From positions 23,097-87,096 of the forward strand of contig JAMYHX010000139.1 of the NCBI GenBank assembly GCA_025529335.1: a stretch of DNA of 64,000 nucleotides. The letters are read 5' to 3'. Both the position numbers and the translations under genes were made by a program. The DNA comes from Rhizopus sp. PT2906. Its lineage: Eukaryota > Mucoromycota > Mucoromycetes > Mucorales > Rhizopodaceae. How positions within the stretch are numbered: the first letter of the stretch is position 1; each line of letters starts with the position of its first letter. A model generated the notes under the pieces. The model was not told the origin of the DNA, ran no database searches, and saw only the letters and a program-made list of their open reading frames with translations. Positions 1 through 11,733 of the stretch are shown here, in pieces.

Positions 1-2072
1 CTTTCGTTTACCAACTGGTAATTTGATAAAGGCCTTTGCGCTTGGAACACAACTGTAAGGAAGAGCTTTACCATGTGACGAGCCTATATGGATCCAATCA
101 GTAACAGAAATAAAAAAAAGTCTGTAATAATTTACCTGCTCGAACGAGTGGTAATTGTTGAACGGCTTCCTTCAAGATGCCTCCTAGTAAGCTCATTTTT
201 TGTTTTACTGCCATTACTGCCGGTGGTTCCAATGTAGGCGTATTCATAGGTGAAATGGTGGTTTTATCAGTAAAGTCTGTATTTCTATCTAGTTCGATTT
301 CAATGCTTCTTTCACTTCCGAGCATCTGCTTTCCAGAGTGGGTATCGTCTAATTTTAAATGATGTATGATATCTACTGATTTGTTTCTACGCTTATCTAC
401 AAAAAAGAGCTGAATACGGATAGGAAACTCTCCCCACCCAAGGCGGGTGAGTTTGAATGGAGGCTCTGTCACGTCAACCACATTATGAGGTTTGTAACTT
501 GGATGTAAATGAAATCGAACACAAGTAATAAAATCTTCTTGTTTTGTCTGTGGTGGTTCAACAACATATATCATCCATTTATGTGTAAATTGTTTCAGCA
601 AAGGATCGCGTCGTTCTGGGCTAATGAATTTGCTGACATTGCCTACAATAATACGTCGTTTTATATAAAATCTGGAGCCTATGTCAGCTGTTGAAGCCAA
701 AGACGAAGAAGAAGAGGCGGGAATGGCCCTCACAGCTGCAGCTACTGACTCTACTGCGGGCGCATTTGATTCCTCGCTCTTATTCGCCTCGATATTTGGT
801 TGACCATTCGTTAGGGCAGGCACTGATGGTGTTTCTGTTTCTTTCTTTTCATCTTCTTTATCTGTTGACGTGGCTACAACCTGATCAGTCACTGTGCTCT
901 GTTCTTTTAATATTCCCGTTGTCGGCGTCTCTACTGTAGGTGTGCCCGCTGTAGGTGTGCCCGCTGTAGGCGTACCCACTGTAGGCGTACCCACTGTAGA
1001 TGTACCCGCTGTAGATGTTTCCACTGTAGGTGTACTCACTGTAGGTGTGTCTGCTACAGGAGTTTCCATTGTTGGTGTGTACGTTGTAGGCGTGCCTGTG
1101 GGTGTACTATCCATTAATACGTCTGTTGCTTTTTTGTTGGTCTCTAACTCTAAATCGACATCTTCTTCAAATACTTTGATTGATGGCTATAAAGCAAAGG
1201 GTCTGTTAGATATTGACATGCAACACAACTACGCTTTACCCTCTCGAGTTTTTTCGAGGTTGGCCTATTAAAAAGTTAAAAAGAGCTCTTTAGCCGAGAC
1301 AACACTGATACTTACTTTGATGCAGCAGGAATAATGCTTAATATTGGTCTTAATCGCGCTGGACTATCTAATGGCACCTCTGACTCATCCACAGGTGTTC
1401 CACATTTTAATAACATTTGTTCATATGGTCCGAATTCTAGGTTATGTGATATTCTGCAGTGATTCAAAAATCCTTGCTGGTTGGCAAAATCACCACGGTG
1501 ACACGCAGGACATGCTAAACTGTAGTCAATTGTAAGAATCCTAGTTTTAACGTGATATAACCTGTTATCATTACCTCACGTAAACGCCATCGTGCCTTCT
1601 GCCATACAGCTGGTTCTTTTCGGGATTTCGGTACACTTTCCTCTTGGGTGTTGTTGGGGTTGATGGTAATGACTGTGGAAACAAACCGTTTTGATACATG
1701 GCTGATCGACGGGTATAATGTGATGATTCAGGTAGTGAGCTAGCCATGGATTCTGATAAAATATAAGTTATTGCTTTCCTCCAACATGTGTATAATGATA
1801 CCATTTTTAATTGCTTGTTTCAAATCAGATAAAATACTCTCTGCTCTTGTTATCTCTTGCTTAATAGTTGCAATTTCTTTTTGTTTGAGATAAATCTCCA
1901 AGTCAAATTGGTGATTTATTATGGTTACGATCTTTTCTCTTGTTGCTTCGTCTGAAGTATATGTTAATTAAACAGTGAATGCATAAATTATCTAAAAAGT
2001 ACCTCTCGGAACATTTCCTATTGTTTTTTTATTTGACAGTTGGCTTGGTGGATCTACATTTGGTAGTTCCAT
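1..2072 (-). CDS. YEATS2-like chromatin reader, 3' end outside the window
   Basis: The protein should read acylated histone lysines within an ATAC/ADA-type acetyltransferase complex in the nucleus; this role comes from the family. Exons run 2072-2003, 1951-1802, 1752-1575, 1561-1316, a 25-nt microexon 1264-1240, 1186-136 and 83 to the edge; all phases join. The order is an N-terminal coiled region, then a small Cys/His domain (ACPACHRGDF, FLNHCRISH, LKCG) like the one shared by YEATS2 and Ahc1. A Thr/Pro repeat with GTPT/VETPT units lies about 920-1110. It is followed by a YEATS domain (RRIIVGNVSKFI, KWMIYV, VRFHLHPSY, PPFKLTRLGWGEFPI, IQLFF). The last visible residues match the continuing family sequence (LPYSCVPSAKAF). 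The ATG at 2072 is the first in a frame that splices through. The family call is firm; the complex membership is inference. Confidence 0.85.
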
Positions 2073-4733
2073 CCCTTTATTACTTTCTTGTTATCAAGCG
2101 AATGGAAAAACAAGTGAATGGGATGTGTGCAGAAAATTAAATAAAAACAAGTCACAATTTGACACAAAACTAAAAGTTAGCCCATTTTACAAAAAGTGAG
2201 CTTTGTGAAGGCTACTCTTGATGAAATGGGTAGTCGTAAATGATATCATTATACATAGATTAGCTGATATAGGAAAGTATATTCATTCTCGAGGATATTG
2301 TCTACTGCGTTCCATAAATTATAATAAAAATTAACAGCTAAACTAAACACGCTTCAGTTAATTCTGCATGGACTTACACTGTTGTCTAAGAGCGATATGA
2401 CTGACTTTGTTGTCAATTAGGCAAAGAGAAAGAGAGAGACCTTGAAGAGAGCAGGTTCAGGTACCATACGTTGATGATAATGGATTCGGAGACTGAACTA
2501 ATGTGTGATGATGCATAAATTTCGAAAAAGTTGACATTCAACGCTCGACCATTTCTTTCGCATTTAAAACCACCATAGTCAAGCAAGTCTCAATCTATTT
2601 AACAGCAGTAGAAGACATGCTTCCTTAAAGAAGTATACGTAACCCACATGATTGAATATATGACCAAGGCAAAATTCAGCACTTGTCAACCGGGGTTGCT
2701 TAAATAACTGGATCTCCCAAATTCTGCTTATTTCGCGAGCATTGTCAGGGGAAGCCCTTAATGTATCAAAAACGTGAATAAACATTTCAGTCAACTGATA
2801 TGAGCCTATGCTATGAAAAAATGCATGTCAACAGCTGACATTTTTAAGCTAAAGCATTGGACTTAGACCTTGTATGATTGATTACGTTTATGCTAGTCAT
2901 TTTACGTCCTTGGAAGGTGAAGCCAGCCTCAGATCAGATATGAAAGCTTACACGGATACTGATGAGGTTCGATTTCTCTTTTTTGTCATCAAGTAGAATG
3001 ACCGGATGGCGCCAGCGGAGAGATGATCGATTTAAGCTGTCAGTCGAAATGCAGCATATTCTGAATCGTTTGGTAGAACATGGTGCCAATAACCCTGATG
3101 TTTTCAGTGTGCTGGTTAATGGTATGTAGATATATGATTAGCATTTACACACCAGGCCAACTATTCAAATTGTACATGGTTCAACTGCAGCTTTAACATG
3201 ATAGCATTGGTTGCACCAAAAGTCTATACAATACTGAAGATTAGAACGTGTTTTCTTCCTCGTTGTTCTGAAGATTTGCAACGTAGCAATCAGCATCTAG
3301 TTCTTGTTTGCACTGCTACGAGATCTGCTTTGTGAACAAGTACACTTAATAGCACAGAGTAAAAGCAAAGGAAGCACCACTATTAACTGGACTTGCAAGC
3401 CATCAATAAAAGTTGGTAGATAAAATTATTGTTTTTTCTTTGTTTATTGAATAGTATAAAACAAAGTAGCTTTATACACAAACGTGAAAGTATACTTTTT
3501 TGATAATTAAGGAAGGAAGCTCTGGCCATGAAGATGAAAGTTGACAGAAAGGCATTTCCTTGAAAGCAGGCGCTATTCAGCTTTTCTCTCAATAGAAATA
3601 GCTTCACAGATAACAAATGTGTTGCTTAATTGAAAAGCACAATGATAAAATCGGGAGGGAGTTATTTCTACTCGAAGTTCTCTGTAGTGTTGTTAAAACA
3701 ATAAAAAGACGCCTTATTTTCAAACACCACCCATTGGCGTTCCGCCAACTAAAAATACATTTAGACCCATTTTTGCAGGATCACTAAAAAAAACCATATT
3801 TTCCTAGAAATTTTTGTTTAAAGATAAAGGATCTTGCCGCTGTATTAAATTTTCGTTCGATATTAACATCACTCAGAGAGACAGACGATCGACCTGAGAG
3901 ACTCACGAGATAGACCAAGAAAGATAATAAACGAAAAAGAAAGGGACCACAACACCAAAGTAACAAAGTAAACAAGTCAGACTTGATTTCGTCTCGGCTA
4001 TCGCTGAAGGCACCGAGAGTAAAAGCTATTTAATCATTCACAAATCATTTGTAAACGTCTAGTTTCATCGTTGACATTTGTCTTAATTTTTGTATATGAT
4101 TATCTGGTTTTAATTACGAGTTGTTTAACTTATTTAATTCATCCAATTTTAGCTTAAAACCCTGTAAGGCCGCTATTGAAGGAGAAGGAAAAAACAAGTC
4201 CGTCTGAACTATAGTAAAATATGCGAATAAAGAACAAAAGAAAAGAAGGAGAAGCTATGAATCTTTAGTAGAAATGGATTATGTTTCCATTCTTCAGGTC
4301 CTGTAACGCTAAAGTTAACATTGGTTTCAAGGAAAGTAATTGTCTTGGTTAAATTAGGAAATGAAGAATGAAGTAAGCTAGATAGAAGTTTCTTTTATGC
4401 ATCAAAGAAATCAACGAATCATCATTTCTTTTCTAGTCTATTCCGCGTTACTTTTTATATGGTGTATTCATCTTGTGTTTTCTTTTTTTTTTTATTCTCA
4501 TCAATTATTTTGTCGTGTGAGTATATTTCAAGTCAAGCTGACCAGTACAATAACGCTGCAGCATGTGTCACGTTATTTCAGGCACAGAAGTTACTTTTTT
4601 TGAATAGATCCGTTCTGCACCTTCCTTTTAAAGTTACTGACCATATTTCTGTGCAACGATCAAGGGTTTTTCTTTGGTGATTTCCATGGTTTCCAAACCA
4701 TTCCCTTTTATTTTTTTTTCTTTCTAACTAAAC
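2073..4733. other. long intergenic region, no convincing gene
   Basis: About 2.7 kb of AT-rich DNA lies between two divergently transcribed genes. I see no splice-consistent coding model and no tRNA. Pyrimidine-rich DNA precedes the Kelch/BTB start at 4734. One short coding-like stretch at 2962-3129 is listed separately. The length suggests extended promoters or decayed mobile DNA. Confidence 0.5.
2962..3129 (+). pseudogene. short orphan ORF, probable relic of a dispersed family
   Basis: A 55-codon frame begins MRFDFSFL and ends in a protein-like segment (FKLSVEMQHILNRLVEHG, then NNPDVFSVLVNGM) just before the stop. The composition looks like real protein: amphipathic, with few rare residues. 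No exon upstream or downstream can be joined to it. I do not recognise the family. It may be the remnant of a multicopy Mucoromycota gene, but that is only an impression. Confidence 0.3.
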
Positions 4734-6689
4734 ATGGTTGCCTTGACAAATAATGGACAACTAAAACAGTCAATTTCAGATCTAACAACAGAAACTAAAT
4801 CTACAAAGGGAGATATTCCACCTGCTCTTGTAGGCGCATCTACTACTGTTATCGGTAATGATCTCTATGTTTTTGGCGGGCGAGTCGCTAGTTCACGACA
4901 AATGACAAACCATCTATATATCCTCAACTTGCCCACTCTTGTCTGGATGCGACATATCGCACCTCCCGATTCAGCTCTACCTCCATCACCGCGCTACTTC
5001 CACTCAGCTACTGCTTATAAGAATAGATACATTGTTATCTTTGGAGGTATGTCTAATGTGTCTCCTACCAATCGACGTAAACAGGCGCCCAATGACGAAA
5101 AACTATACGCAATGGACGATATCGCTATGTTTGATGTCGAAACCATGTCCTGGATCGAGATTCAATCTTCACCTAGTATCTTTACTCCACAAGCCCGTTA
5201 TGCTCACTTGGCTACCATCTGGAATGATGACAAGTTTGTGATATTTGGAGGACAGGACGCGAATAATCAGCATGTATACGAAACCAATGTTTTTGATCTC
5301 AAAGATTCATCTTGGATTCATGGTGGCCCCATCCAGGGTTCATACGATGCTTACCGTGCAGTGGCCTTTTGTCCCTCTTCCGACAACATTTCCTCTTATT
5401 ACGGTAAATTGTCCACGCCCTTCTGGGACCGAAGTTATGATGATAAACCACCCGTATGCATCTATGCCAACTATAACTTTAATGATCTTACTCGCGATCT
5501 CCACAGCTTTTGGCCACTTAAATCACCGCACACCGCCGAACTTCATCCGCATGAAATGTCAGGTTCTTTGCTTCCACCAGGTCTCCGCTTCCCTACCGGC
5601 CAATTGGTTGGACAATACTTTCTTGTGTCTGGTACACTTCTTACACCCACGCAACGCGGCTATCATATCTGGGCGCTCAATCTTACCAATCTTTCTTGGA
5701 CACATATCGATACAGGCAAGATGATGACACAAGGCTCATGGAATCGAGGTCTGCTCTCTGGACAGAAATACTATGTGCTGGGCCATAGCCAAAGAGATCT
5801 CAAGGAGGACTATAGTTATCGACGAATCAACTTTGATCACATTGGTATAGTTGACCTTGAAGCATTTGGCATCTTTGAACTACCCAGAGCTACTTGCTCA
5901 CCGCTTGCTCAAGAATTGGGTCTCGCCATGATTGATGAACCAACTATATCTGATATTACCATTTGGACTTCCGATCAGCAATCGGTCGCTGCCAATTCGA
6001 CCATTCTAGCAGAACGCTGGCCCGATTTTGCTCAATTGCTGCAGGAAGATCAAAATCAAGAAAAGAAAATCTTGTATTTCCCTGAAACATACGCGGTTAC
6101 TGTTGCCTTCTTGCAATACCTCTATACAGATCACGTCATGACCGCACAGCAGCACCAACCTCAAATCCTTGCTCGTCTCCTGGTGCTTGCCGATATGTAC
6201 CACATAGACCGATTGAGGCAGTTGACAACATTTGCCCTGCACCAGCTTCTCACGATTTCTACTGCTAGCTTAGTTTATGAGACAGCCACTCTTACCTTCC
6301 AAAACGCTCTGCAGATCAGAGCCCTTCGAGTCTTGCTCAACACCAAACGCTTATTACAGCAGCAAAAGGATCATCAACAACACCTGCCACCACCTCTGCC
6401 TCAGACTCCCATGGAGGAATGGACTCCCAGCGTACCACCATCTCCTGCGATCACTCTCCACGGTAGCAGTGGTGCCTCATATTACTCTTCTGGTGATGAA
6501 TACTCTTACCCAGGATCTCCTCCTCCGTCCTCTTACTCGTTTACAAACCTCCGTCGCCTTGCACAGCCACCACCTACTCCTACAGAACCAAGATATTTGT
6601 ATTCTTCACCATCAAAATCAGCACCTGTAAGCTCATCGCCTATTCCTAAAAAGAAAATACCAGAATATGGTTTATTTAATGTACTATAA
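4734..6689 (+). CDS. Kelch-repeat and BTB protein (Ral2-like architecture)
   Basis: This is a single-exon gene of 651 residues. The N-terminal 370 residues carry Kelch blades with the usual hydrophobic-GG signature (YVFGG near residue 48, VIFGG near 105, VIFGGQ near 170) and trailing Trp/Arg pairs. Residues about 400-530 form a BTB/POZ-like domain (SDITIWT, YFPETYAVTVAFLQYLYTD, ARLLVLADMYHIDRL). The tail is rich in Pro and Ser and ends with a short basic patch. Kelch followed by BTB resembles fission-yeast Ral2 and animal LZTR1, which act on Ras signalling and cullin-3 adaptors; that functional link is inference. A T-rich tract directly precedes the ATG. Confidence 0.75.
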   Translation: MVALTNNGQLKQSISDLTTETKSTKGDIPPALVGASTTVIGNDLYVFGGRVASSRQMTNHLYILNLPTLVWMRHIAPPDSALPPSPRYFHSATAYKNRYIVIFGGMSNVSPTNRRKQAPNDEKLYAMDDIAMFDVETMSWIEIQSSPSIFTPQARYAHLATIWNDDKFVIFGGQDANNQHVYETNVFDLKDSSWIHGGPIQGSYDAYRAVAFCPSSDNISSYYGKLSTPFWDRSYDDKPPVCIYANYNFNDLTRDLHSFWPLKSPHTAELHPHEMSGSLLPPGLRFPTGQLVGQYFLVSGTLLTPTQRGYHIWALNLTNLSWTHIDTGKMMTQGSWNRGLLSGQKYYVLGHSQRDLKEDYSYRRINFDHIGIVDLEAFGIFELPRATCSPLAQELGLAMIDEPTISDITIWTSDQQSVAANSTILAERWPDFAQLLQEDQNQEKKILYFPETYAVTVAFLQYLYTDHVMTAQQHQPQILARLLVLADMYHIDRLRQLTTFALHQLLTISTASLVYETATLTFQNALQIRALRVLLNTKRLLQQQKDHQQHLPPPLPQTPMEEWTPSVPPSPAITLHGSSGASYYSSGDEYSYPGSPPPSSYSFTNLRRLAQPPPTPTEPRYLYSSPSKSAPVSSSPIPKKKIPEYGLFNVL

Positions 6690-6802
6690 AAAAAAGTTGA
6701 TATACCTGCAATTTTTTAAAATCGGCCTGGAGCCAATCATTTAATAAAAATAATCTAAAAGCCACGAGGAAACGTCTTTTTCTTTTTCTTTTGCACACAC
6801 AA

Positions 6803-7978
6803 ATGTCTACTAGCAGTAAAAGTTTGAGACTCTCTCTTTTTCTTGTTTTTATTCCCATTGCTCACTTTCTTTCTGCTCTCTTTTTTTGCAGCTTCAGTTT
6901 ATACAATTCCTAGAGATCAGTGGCCATTTGTGGAAGTTTTACCAGACGAGTATGAGCGTGAGCTAGAAACGATCGATGTGTATATTGCCAAGATAGATTG
7001 TAAGCAAACGAATCCACTATTAAAGTATGTCTTGTTTCCTTTTTGCTCTTCTTTTTTTGCTCATGAACTTTCAATAGATTTGTACAAAAGCATTTACCAG
7101 CATTAGAGCATTTAGAGCATTGTAAACGAATCAGACGACCCACTCATGAAAAGACAGCAGGTTTTTTTTTATATATTCTCTTTGAGATAAGCTTGCTTTC
7201 ACTTTCTGTGACTGACTCTTTTCAAAAACAAACCACTATACGACTATAGATTTAAAGTTAGAAGTCATTCTTTGTTTAAGAGACAAGATAGCAAAAGAGG
7301 AGCTGATACAACTTCTCGAGCAAAATGGGTTTGGTCAAGCAGAGATCACAATCGCGTCTGTGTGTAAGCATGCTCCATTAAATAGAAAGCAGTACGAGGC
7401 ATGGAAAGATCTTTGGCCATTGTCCTATCGAGAGGACACACGGCTGGACCCCAAATTTACCAAAAATGACATTGAGACGATTCATGCTCACATGGATTCG
7501 ATTCTTGCAACAGACACCATCACCTGCCGAATCGTTAACCCATCGACGAACAGTGTGTTGGCGCAAGAAAGCGACTCGAGATCAGAGCATCCCCTGCATC
7601 ATGCTGTCATGAACGCTATCGATCAGGTCGCACAAGCTGAGCGATCGACTAAAAAGCGAGGGGCGAGAGAAATGCTTGAGCAGGAAAAGGCGTCATATCT
7701 TTGCACAGGATACGATGTCTACGTTACGCATGAACCATGTGCCATGTAGGACTTTTTTACTCTATTTTTTAAGCGAGAAATAACATGATAATAGGTGTTC
7801 TATGGCCCTAGTGCACTCTAGAGTCGCTCGCGTATTTTACAGTATACCCTCCAAAACTGGTTGCCTAGGAACAAATTACAAAATTCATTCACATCCAAGT
7901 CTAAACCATCGATTCCGTGTGTTTAAGGACGTGCTGAAAAATAGAAAACAAATAGAAACAGGAAATATAGAAATATAA
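6803..7978 (+). CDS. TAD3: tRNA adenosine deaminase subunit Tad3 (ADAT3-like)
   Basis: Non-catalytic partner of the Tad2/Tad3 enzyme that converts A34 to inosine in tRNA anticodons. Exons are 6803-6821, 6892-7024, 7078-7160, 7250-7745 and 7795-7978, and all phases agree. The deaminase fold is visible: HPLHHAVM carries the zinc-ligand His but Val where the catalytic Glu of Tad2 would be, as known for ADAT3. It is followed by EPCAMCSMALVHSR with the two zinc Cys, and a C-terminal GCLGTNYKIHSHPSLNHRF block. The PCxxC motif is rebuilt only by splicing at 7745/7795, which supports the model. The start in a 19-nt first exon is the least certain part; the donor there is GTTTGA. Confidence 0.88.
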
Positions 7979-8028
7979 AATAAAAGCCACCCATTTTCCC
8001 ACCACACTTTATATTTCTTTTTTTCTAT

Positions 8029-9421
8029 ATGCTATTTTTGCAGCGATGCTTTACTGTCTCGAGTAGACATGGCGTCAGGCACGTATCTACTGTACGTGCA
8101 CAGCCGAGTAAAGTGGACTGCTACATTTCAACCATCAATGATGTCTACTGGAATTTAGCCATAGAGGAATGGTTACTAAGAGAAACTCCAGCTGATCGAT
8201 TCATTCTTTACTTGTGGAGGAATAGACCTTGTGTTGTCATTGGTAGAAACCAGAACCCGTTTCAAGAATGTAATCTGCGGTTTATGCAAAGTCAGCACAT
8301 TCCACTTGTCAGGAGACGATCGGGTGGTGGTGCTGTTTATCACGTAAGAAAAAGAAACAAGATGTATGGGGTTCTTCTAAACGAGAATGTGTTGTTCCTT
8401 TAGGATATGGGCAACTCAATTTATACTATATTTATGCCACGTGAAGCGTTTTCTAGAAGAGCGAATGCTGAGCTTGTAGCAAGATCTTTGAATCAGTTGG
8501 ATATTGCGGCAAGTGTCAATGAAAGACATGATATTGTGGTAGATAATAAGAAAGTATCTGGAAGTGCATTCAAGATCACTACATCAAGAGCTTATCATCA
8601 TGGTACAATGCTCATTGATGCTAACACAGAGACTCTCAAGAATTGTTTATCCAAAAAGAGAATGTCTAATGTTTGTGTGTGCGACTGAATATGCACAACG
8701 AAAGAGGGCTAATCCTTTTTTCCTCTTTAGAAAGGCATCGTGTCCAAAGGTGTAGCTTCTGTACCATCGCCTGTTACTAATTTGAGAGACTATTCTTATA
8801 CGGTTGACCATCAACAGTTTTGTGAATCAGTACTATCTGAGTTTGTGAAGGCGTATAACGATGGTGAACCGGTTGAAGTAAGTCTAATGAATATATAAAA
8901 AAGAGATATGCACAGCTGACATAACAACTAGCCTATCGTGTTCGATAAGAACAGCGTACTTCCAAAGAAAGTAACCGAAACGAGAAACGAACTGACGACA
9001 TGGGACTGGATTTATGGCCAAACTCCAGAATTTACAAACTCGGTCGAGACAGATTTTGAATGGGGTCATGTGGTAAGATCATATAAGGATAATTTAGATC
9101 ATTTCGGCTTACTGAATATTGATTGTATGCAGAAGGCGCATTTTCTAGTAAGGCATGGAAAGATTAAGAGTGCAAGCATCACTACAGATTCACAATCAAT
9201 GTATGGACCTACGATCTCAGCTGCGATCTCTGTTGCACTCGAAGGTAAGTCATGTCATTATGCAACTTAAATATTTATTCCGTATGTTAGGCTTGGCTTA
9301 TTCTGAATGGGTACTGGATAAAGCTATTGAAAAGATCAACATGGAAGTACCAGGCTTAATTCATTCAGATAATGAGCAAGTTGTTGTTGACATTTGTCAA
9401 TGGCTTCGTAATAGACTATAA
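8029..9421 (+). CDS. lipoate-protein ligase (LplA/Lip3-like)
   Basis: Attaches lipoyl groups to mitochondrial enzyme subunits or the glycine-cleavage H protein; family knowledge. Six exons (8029-8343, 8404-8670, 8731-8877, 8932-9072, 9133-9244, 9291-9421) give about 370 residues. The biotin/lipoate ligase core is clear: RRRSGGGAVYHDMGN, created across the first splice, then the lysine region (VVDNKKVSGSAFK) and HHGTMLID. A KGVASVPSPVTNL segment follows, and the small C-terminal lipoate-ligase domain is present. The first about 30 residues (MLFLQRCFTVSSRHGVRHVS) are basic and Ser-rich like a mitochondrial presequence. The second intron uses a weak GTTTGT donor, but the exon junction restores the family spacing. 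Confidence 0.85.
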
Positions 9422-10292
9422 TAATTAATAAATTATTTTAATTTGCTCTCTATTTGAAGTTCATTCTAGTATCATCACAATCTTGGATGCGAAAAGTAAA
9501 TGGTTGTAGCAGTAATCATACCTTGGCTCTTGGTCTATCAAGAACCGCTATATTTGGTATCATTAGGCTATTTCTCTTGCTTTTTATAAATAATGACAAT
9601 AATAAAATCAAGCTTTTTATAAGCTTTGATAATATACACCGTACAGACTATTACCAGAAAAAGCTCTTTTTCACTTCAGTTGGGGTCAACCTGACACTCT
9701 TCAATAGCCCGTCGGCTATTTACATTATCCAACAAATCCCCCCCTCATCTGTGGAAAGGTGGACCTGAAGAGTCAAATCTTAAAACTGTTCTACTGCTAT
9801 CTTCCCCCCTACTGCATTTCCTTGCATAAGCAGATGCTATAAAGAAACAAGAATCCTGTGAAAGGTTGGTGACCCTTAGTGACACAAGGTTAATCTATAA
9901 AATTGTTAGTTTATTAAGTCAATCCTTTGTATGAAAAAAAAAAAATATCTATCTTGTAGTCAAGACAATCTTTATCAAATTACGAAAGGCACAAGCACTC
10001 CCTTTTAACATACTGTACCAACCGTATAATTCTTTCAATATATGAATTATCACATGCACAGCAAAGCGCACAACTTTGGCGCCCAAAGATCCCCTCCTTT
10101 AAAACTGAATCAGGACCCTGAATGTCATTTAGTGGTTAAATTATTTTATCAATCACATGACTTAATAATACCTGTTATTATTTGACATCACTTGTCATAA
10201 AGTTAGCTTAATACAAGTGGTCATATTACACTTGACAAATAGTATAAATATGTCCATCACTTTCTCAATGATCGACATTTTGTATTCAAAGC
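9422..10292. other. intergenic region, no gene seen
   Basis: AT-rich DNA between the lipoate ligase and the small 78-aa gene. No tRNA or conserved reading frame was recognised. A TATA element near its end is listed separately. Confidence 0.5.
10243..10250 (+). promoter_or_regulatory. TATA box of the small gene at 10293
   Basis: TATAAATA lies 43 bases before the ATG at 10293, a normal spacing for a core promoter with a short leader. Confidence 0.5.
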
Positions 10293-10594
10293 ATGGGTTC
10301 ACATTTAAGTAGTGAAATAAAGTATGTCTACACATCTATCAATGGACAAAGCGTGCTTGTCCCATACATTCGATACCCTAATGGACAATGGGTACCTATT
10401 CAGCAAGCCTATCATGAGCCATACAATGGAAACTATGTAGTACTCAATACACCTTACTATAGAATGTAATTGAAAAAAAGAGAGAGAGAGAAAAATTCAT
10501 GCTTAAAACTAATCTCGTTATACATAATAGTGCACCTCGTCGCGGTTATCTGTTACAACATCCCGCGCCAGGTGGTATCCCTTATTATCATTAG
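10293..10594 (+). CDS. small 78-residue Tyr/Pro/Gly-rich protein
   Basis: Two exons, 10293-10465 and 10531-10594, are separated by a 65-nt GT-AG intron. Without splicing the frame stops after 58 residues (...TPYYRM). Splicing extends it in phase with APRRGYLLQHPAPGGIPYYH, which has the same composition as the rest. The protein begins MGSHLSS, the pattern of N-myristoylated proteins (Gly2, Ser6), so membrane attachment is possible. It has no transmembrane segment. A TATA box sits 43 bases upstream. I do not recognise a family. Confidence 0.55.
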
Positions 10595-10934
10595 CAGTCA
10601 GTTGTATAATTATTCTATTTTTATCCTATGTTTATTTGTATTTTTATCATATTTTTATATTTTATATTTTATTCCTATGGACTTTATGTAATATAAACTG
10701 CCAAATACATACTCTTCTCTAATCCATGACGCGTTATTTGATAAGAGCAGTCTTTTTCATATGCAACTGTGTGCTATAGTTCCCCTCATCAGATTGTCAC
10801 ATATGCATGTGTAGCTTTACATAATTCGATCTCCGTTTAGTTGGTAACCAAGAGTGACCAAAAGAGTAGAGGTTTTAATTGCTTTTCTATCTTTTTTCTT
10901 TTTCTTTCGAAAAGTAAAAAAAAAAAAAAAAGCA
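10595..10934. other. short intergenic region, nothing recognised
   Basis: About 340 bases, ending in an A-rich run directly before the kinase start. It presumably holds the terminator of the small gene and the kinase promoter. Confidence 0.5.
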
Positions 10935-11733
10935 ATGACCAAAACAGCCTTTGATCCTTCAGAAGTTACAGTTATCTTTGTTCTCGGTAACAATACGTTT
11001 TAGAACGCTTGAAACAAGCCGACTTACCTTCTCTTTTTTTCACTGATAGGCGGACCTGGAGCTGGCAAAGGCACTCAGTGTGATCGTATCAAGAGGGATT
11101 ACAATTTTGTCCATCTTTCAGGTAATGAATATAAATAATGAGTGAAGAAAAAGAAAAAAGCTTTGTGCTAAATGTAACCTTTCACAATACATAAGCTGGT
11201 GACCTTTTACGTGAGGAACAAAAGCGAAAGGGATCTAAATACGGTGAACTCATTCAAAACTATATACGTGATGGCTTAATCGTACCTATGGAGGTAACAA
11301 TTGCTCTTTTGGAAAATGCAATGAGAGAGGCAATTGAAACCGAAAATAAAACGCGGTTCTTGATTGACGGATTTCCTCGCAAGATGGATCAAGCAGAAAA
11401 GTTTGAAGAAACAGTGGTAGAATCCAAGTTTGTGTTATACTTTAGCTGTTCCGAGGAGACTCTCTTGAAACGTTTATTGAAACGAGGCGAAAGTTCGGGA
11501 CGTATTGATGATAACATTGAATCTATCAAGAAAAGGTTCCAAACATTCAAAGATACAAGTTATCCTGTGATCGAGGCATTCGAAGCGAGAAACAAAGTCC
11601 GTGAGGTAAGACTGAGAGCTGTGATTAGCTAAAAGTGTTGCTAAGAGGGACATGTTAGATTAATGCCGAGAAATCGATTGATGAAGTTTATGATGATGTC
11701 AAGAAGGTGTTTGATGCCCTGTTGTTGCAATAA
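10935..11733 (+). CDS. URA6: UMP/CMP kinase (Ura6-type)
   Basis: Phosphorylates UMP, CMP and dCMP with ATP in the cytosol and nucleus. Four exons (10935-10986, 11050-11121, 11196-11605, 11659-11733) encode 202 residues, the usual size for the family. The P-loop GGPGAGKGTQC spans the first splice. The NMP-binding region (HLSAGDLLREEQ), LIDGFPRKMDQA, the lid region (LLKRGESSGRIDDN) and a C-terminal helix all follow. The FPRKMDQA motif favours UMP/CMP kinase over adenylate kinase. The ATG follows a run of about 17 A residues. Confidence 0.92.

Noticed and set aside
894..1271. Open frame rich in Val/Gly repeats on the plus strand
   Set aside because: It is the antisense reading of the Thr/Pro minisatellite of the YEATS2-like gene.
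4397..4680. Two overlapping short frames before the Kelch/BTB gene
   Set aside because: Low-complexity Phe/Ser/Leu composition from T-rich leader DNA and no splice partner.
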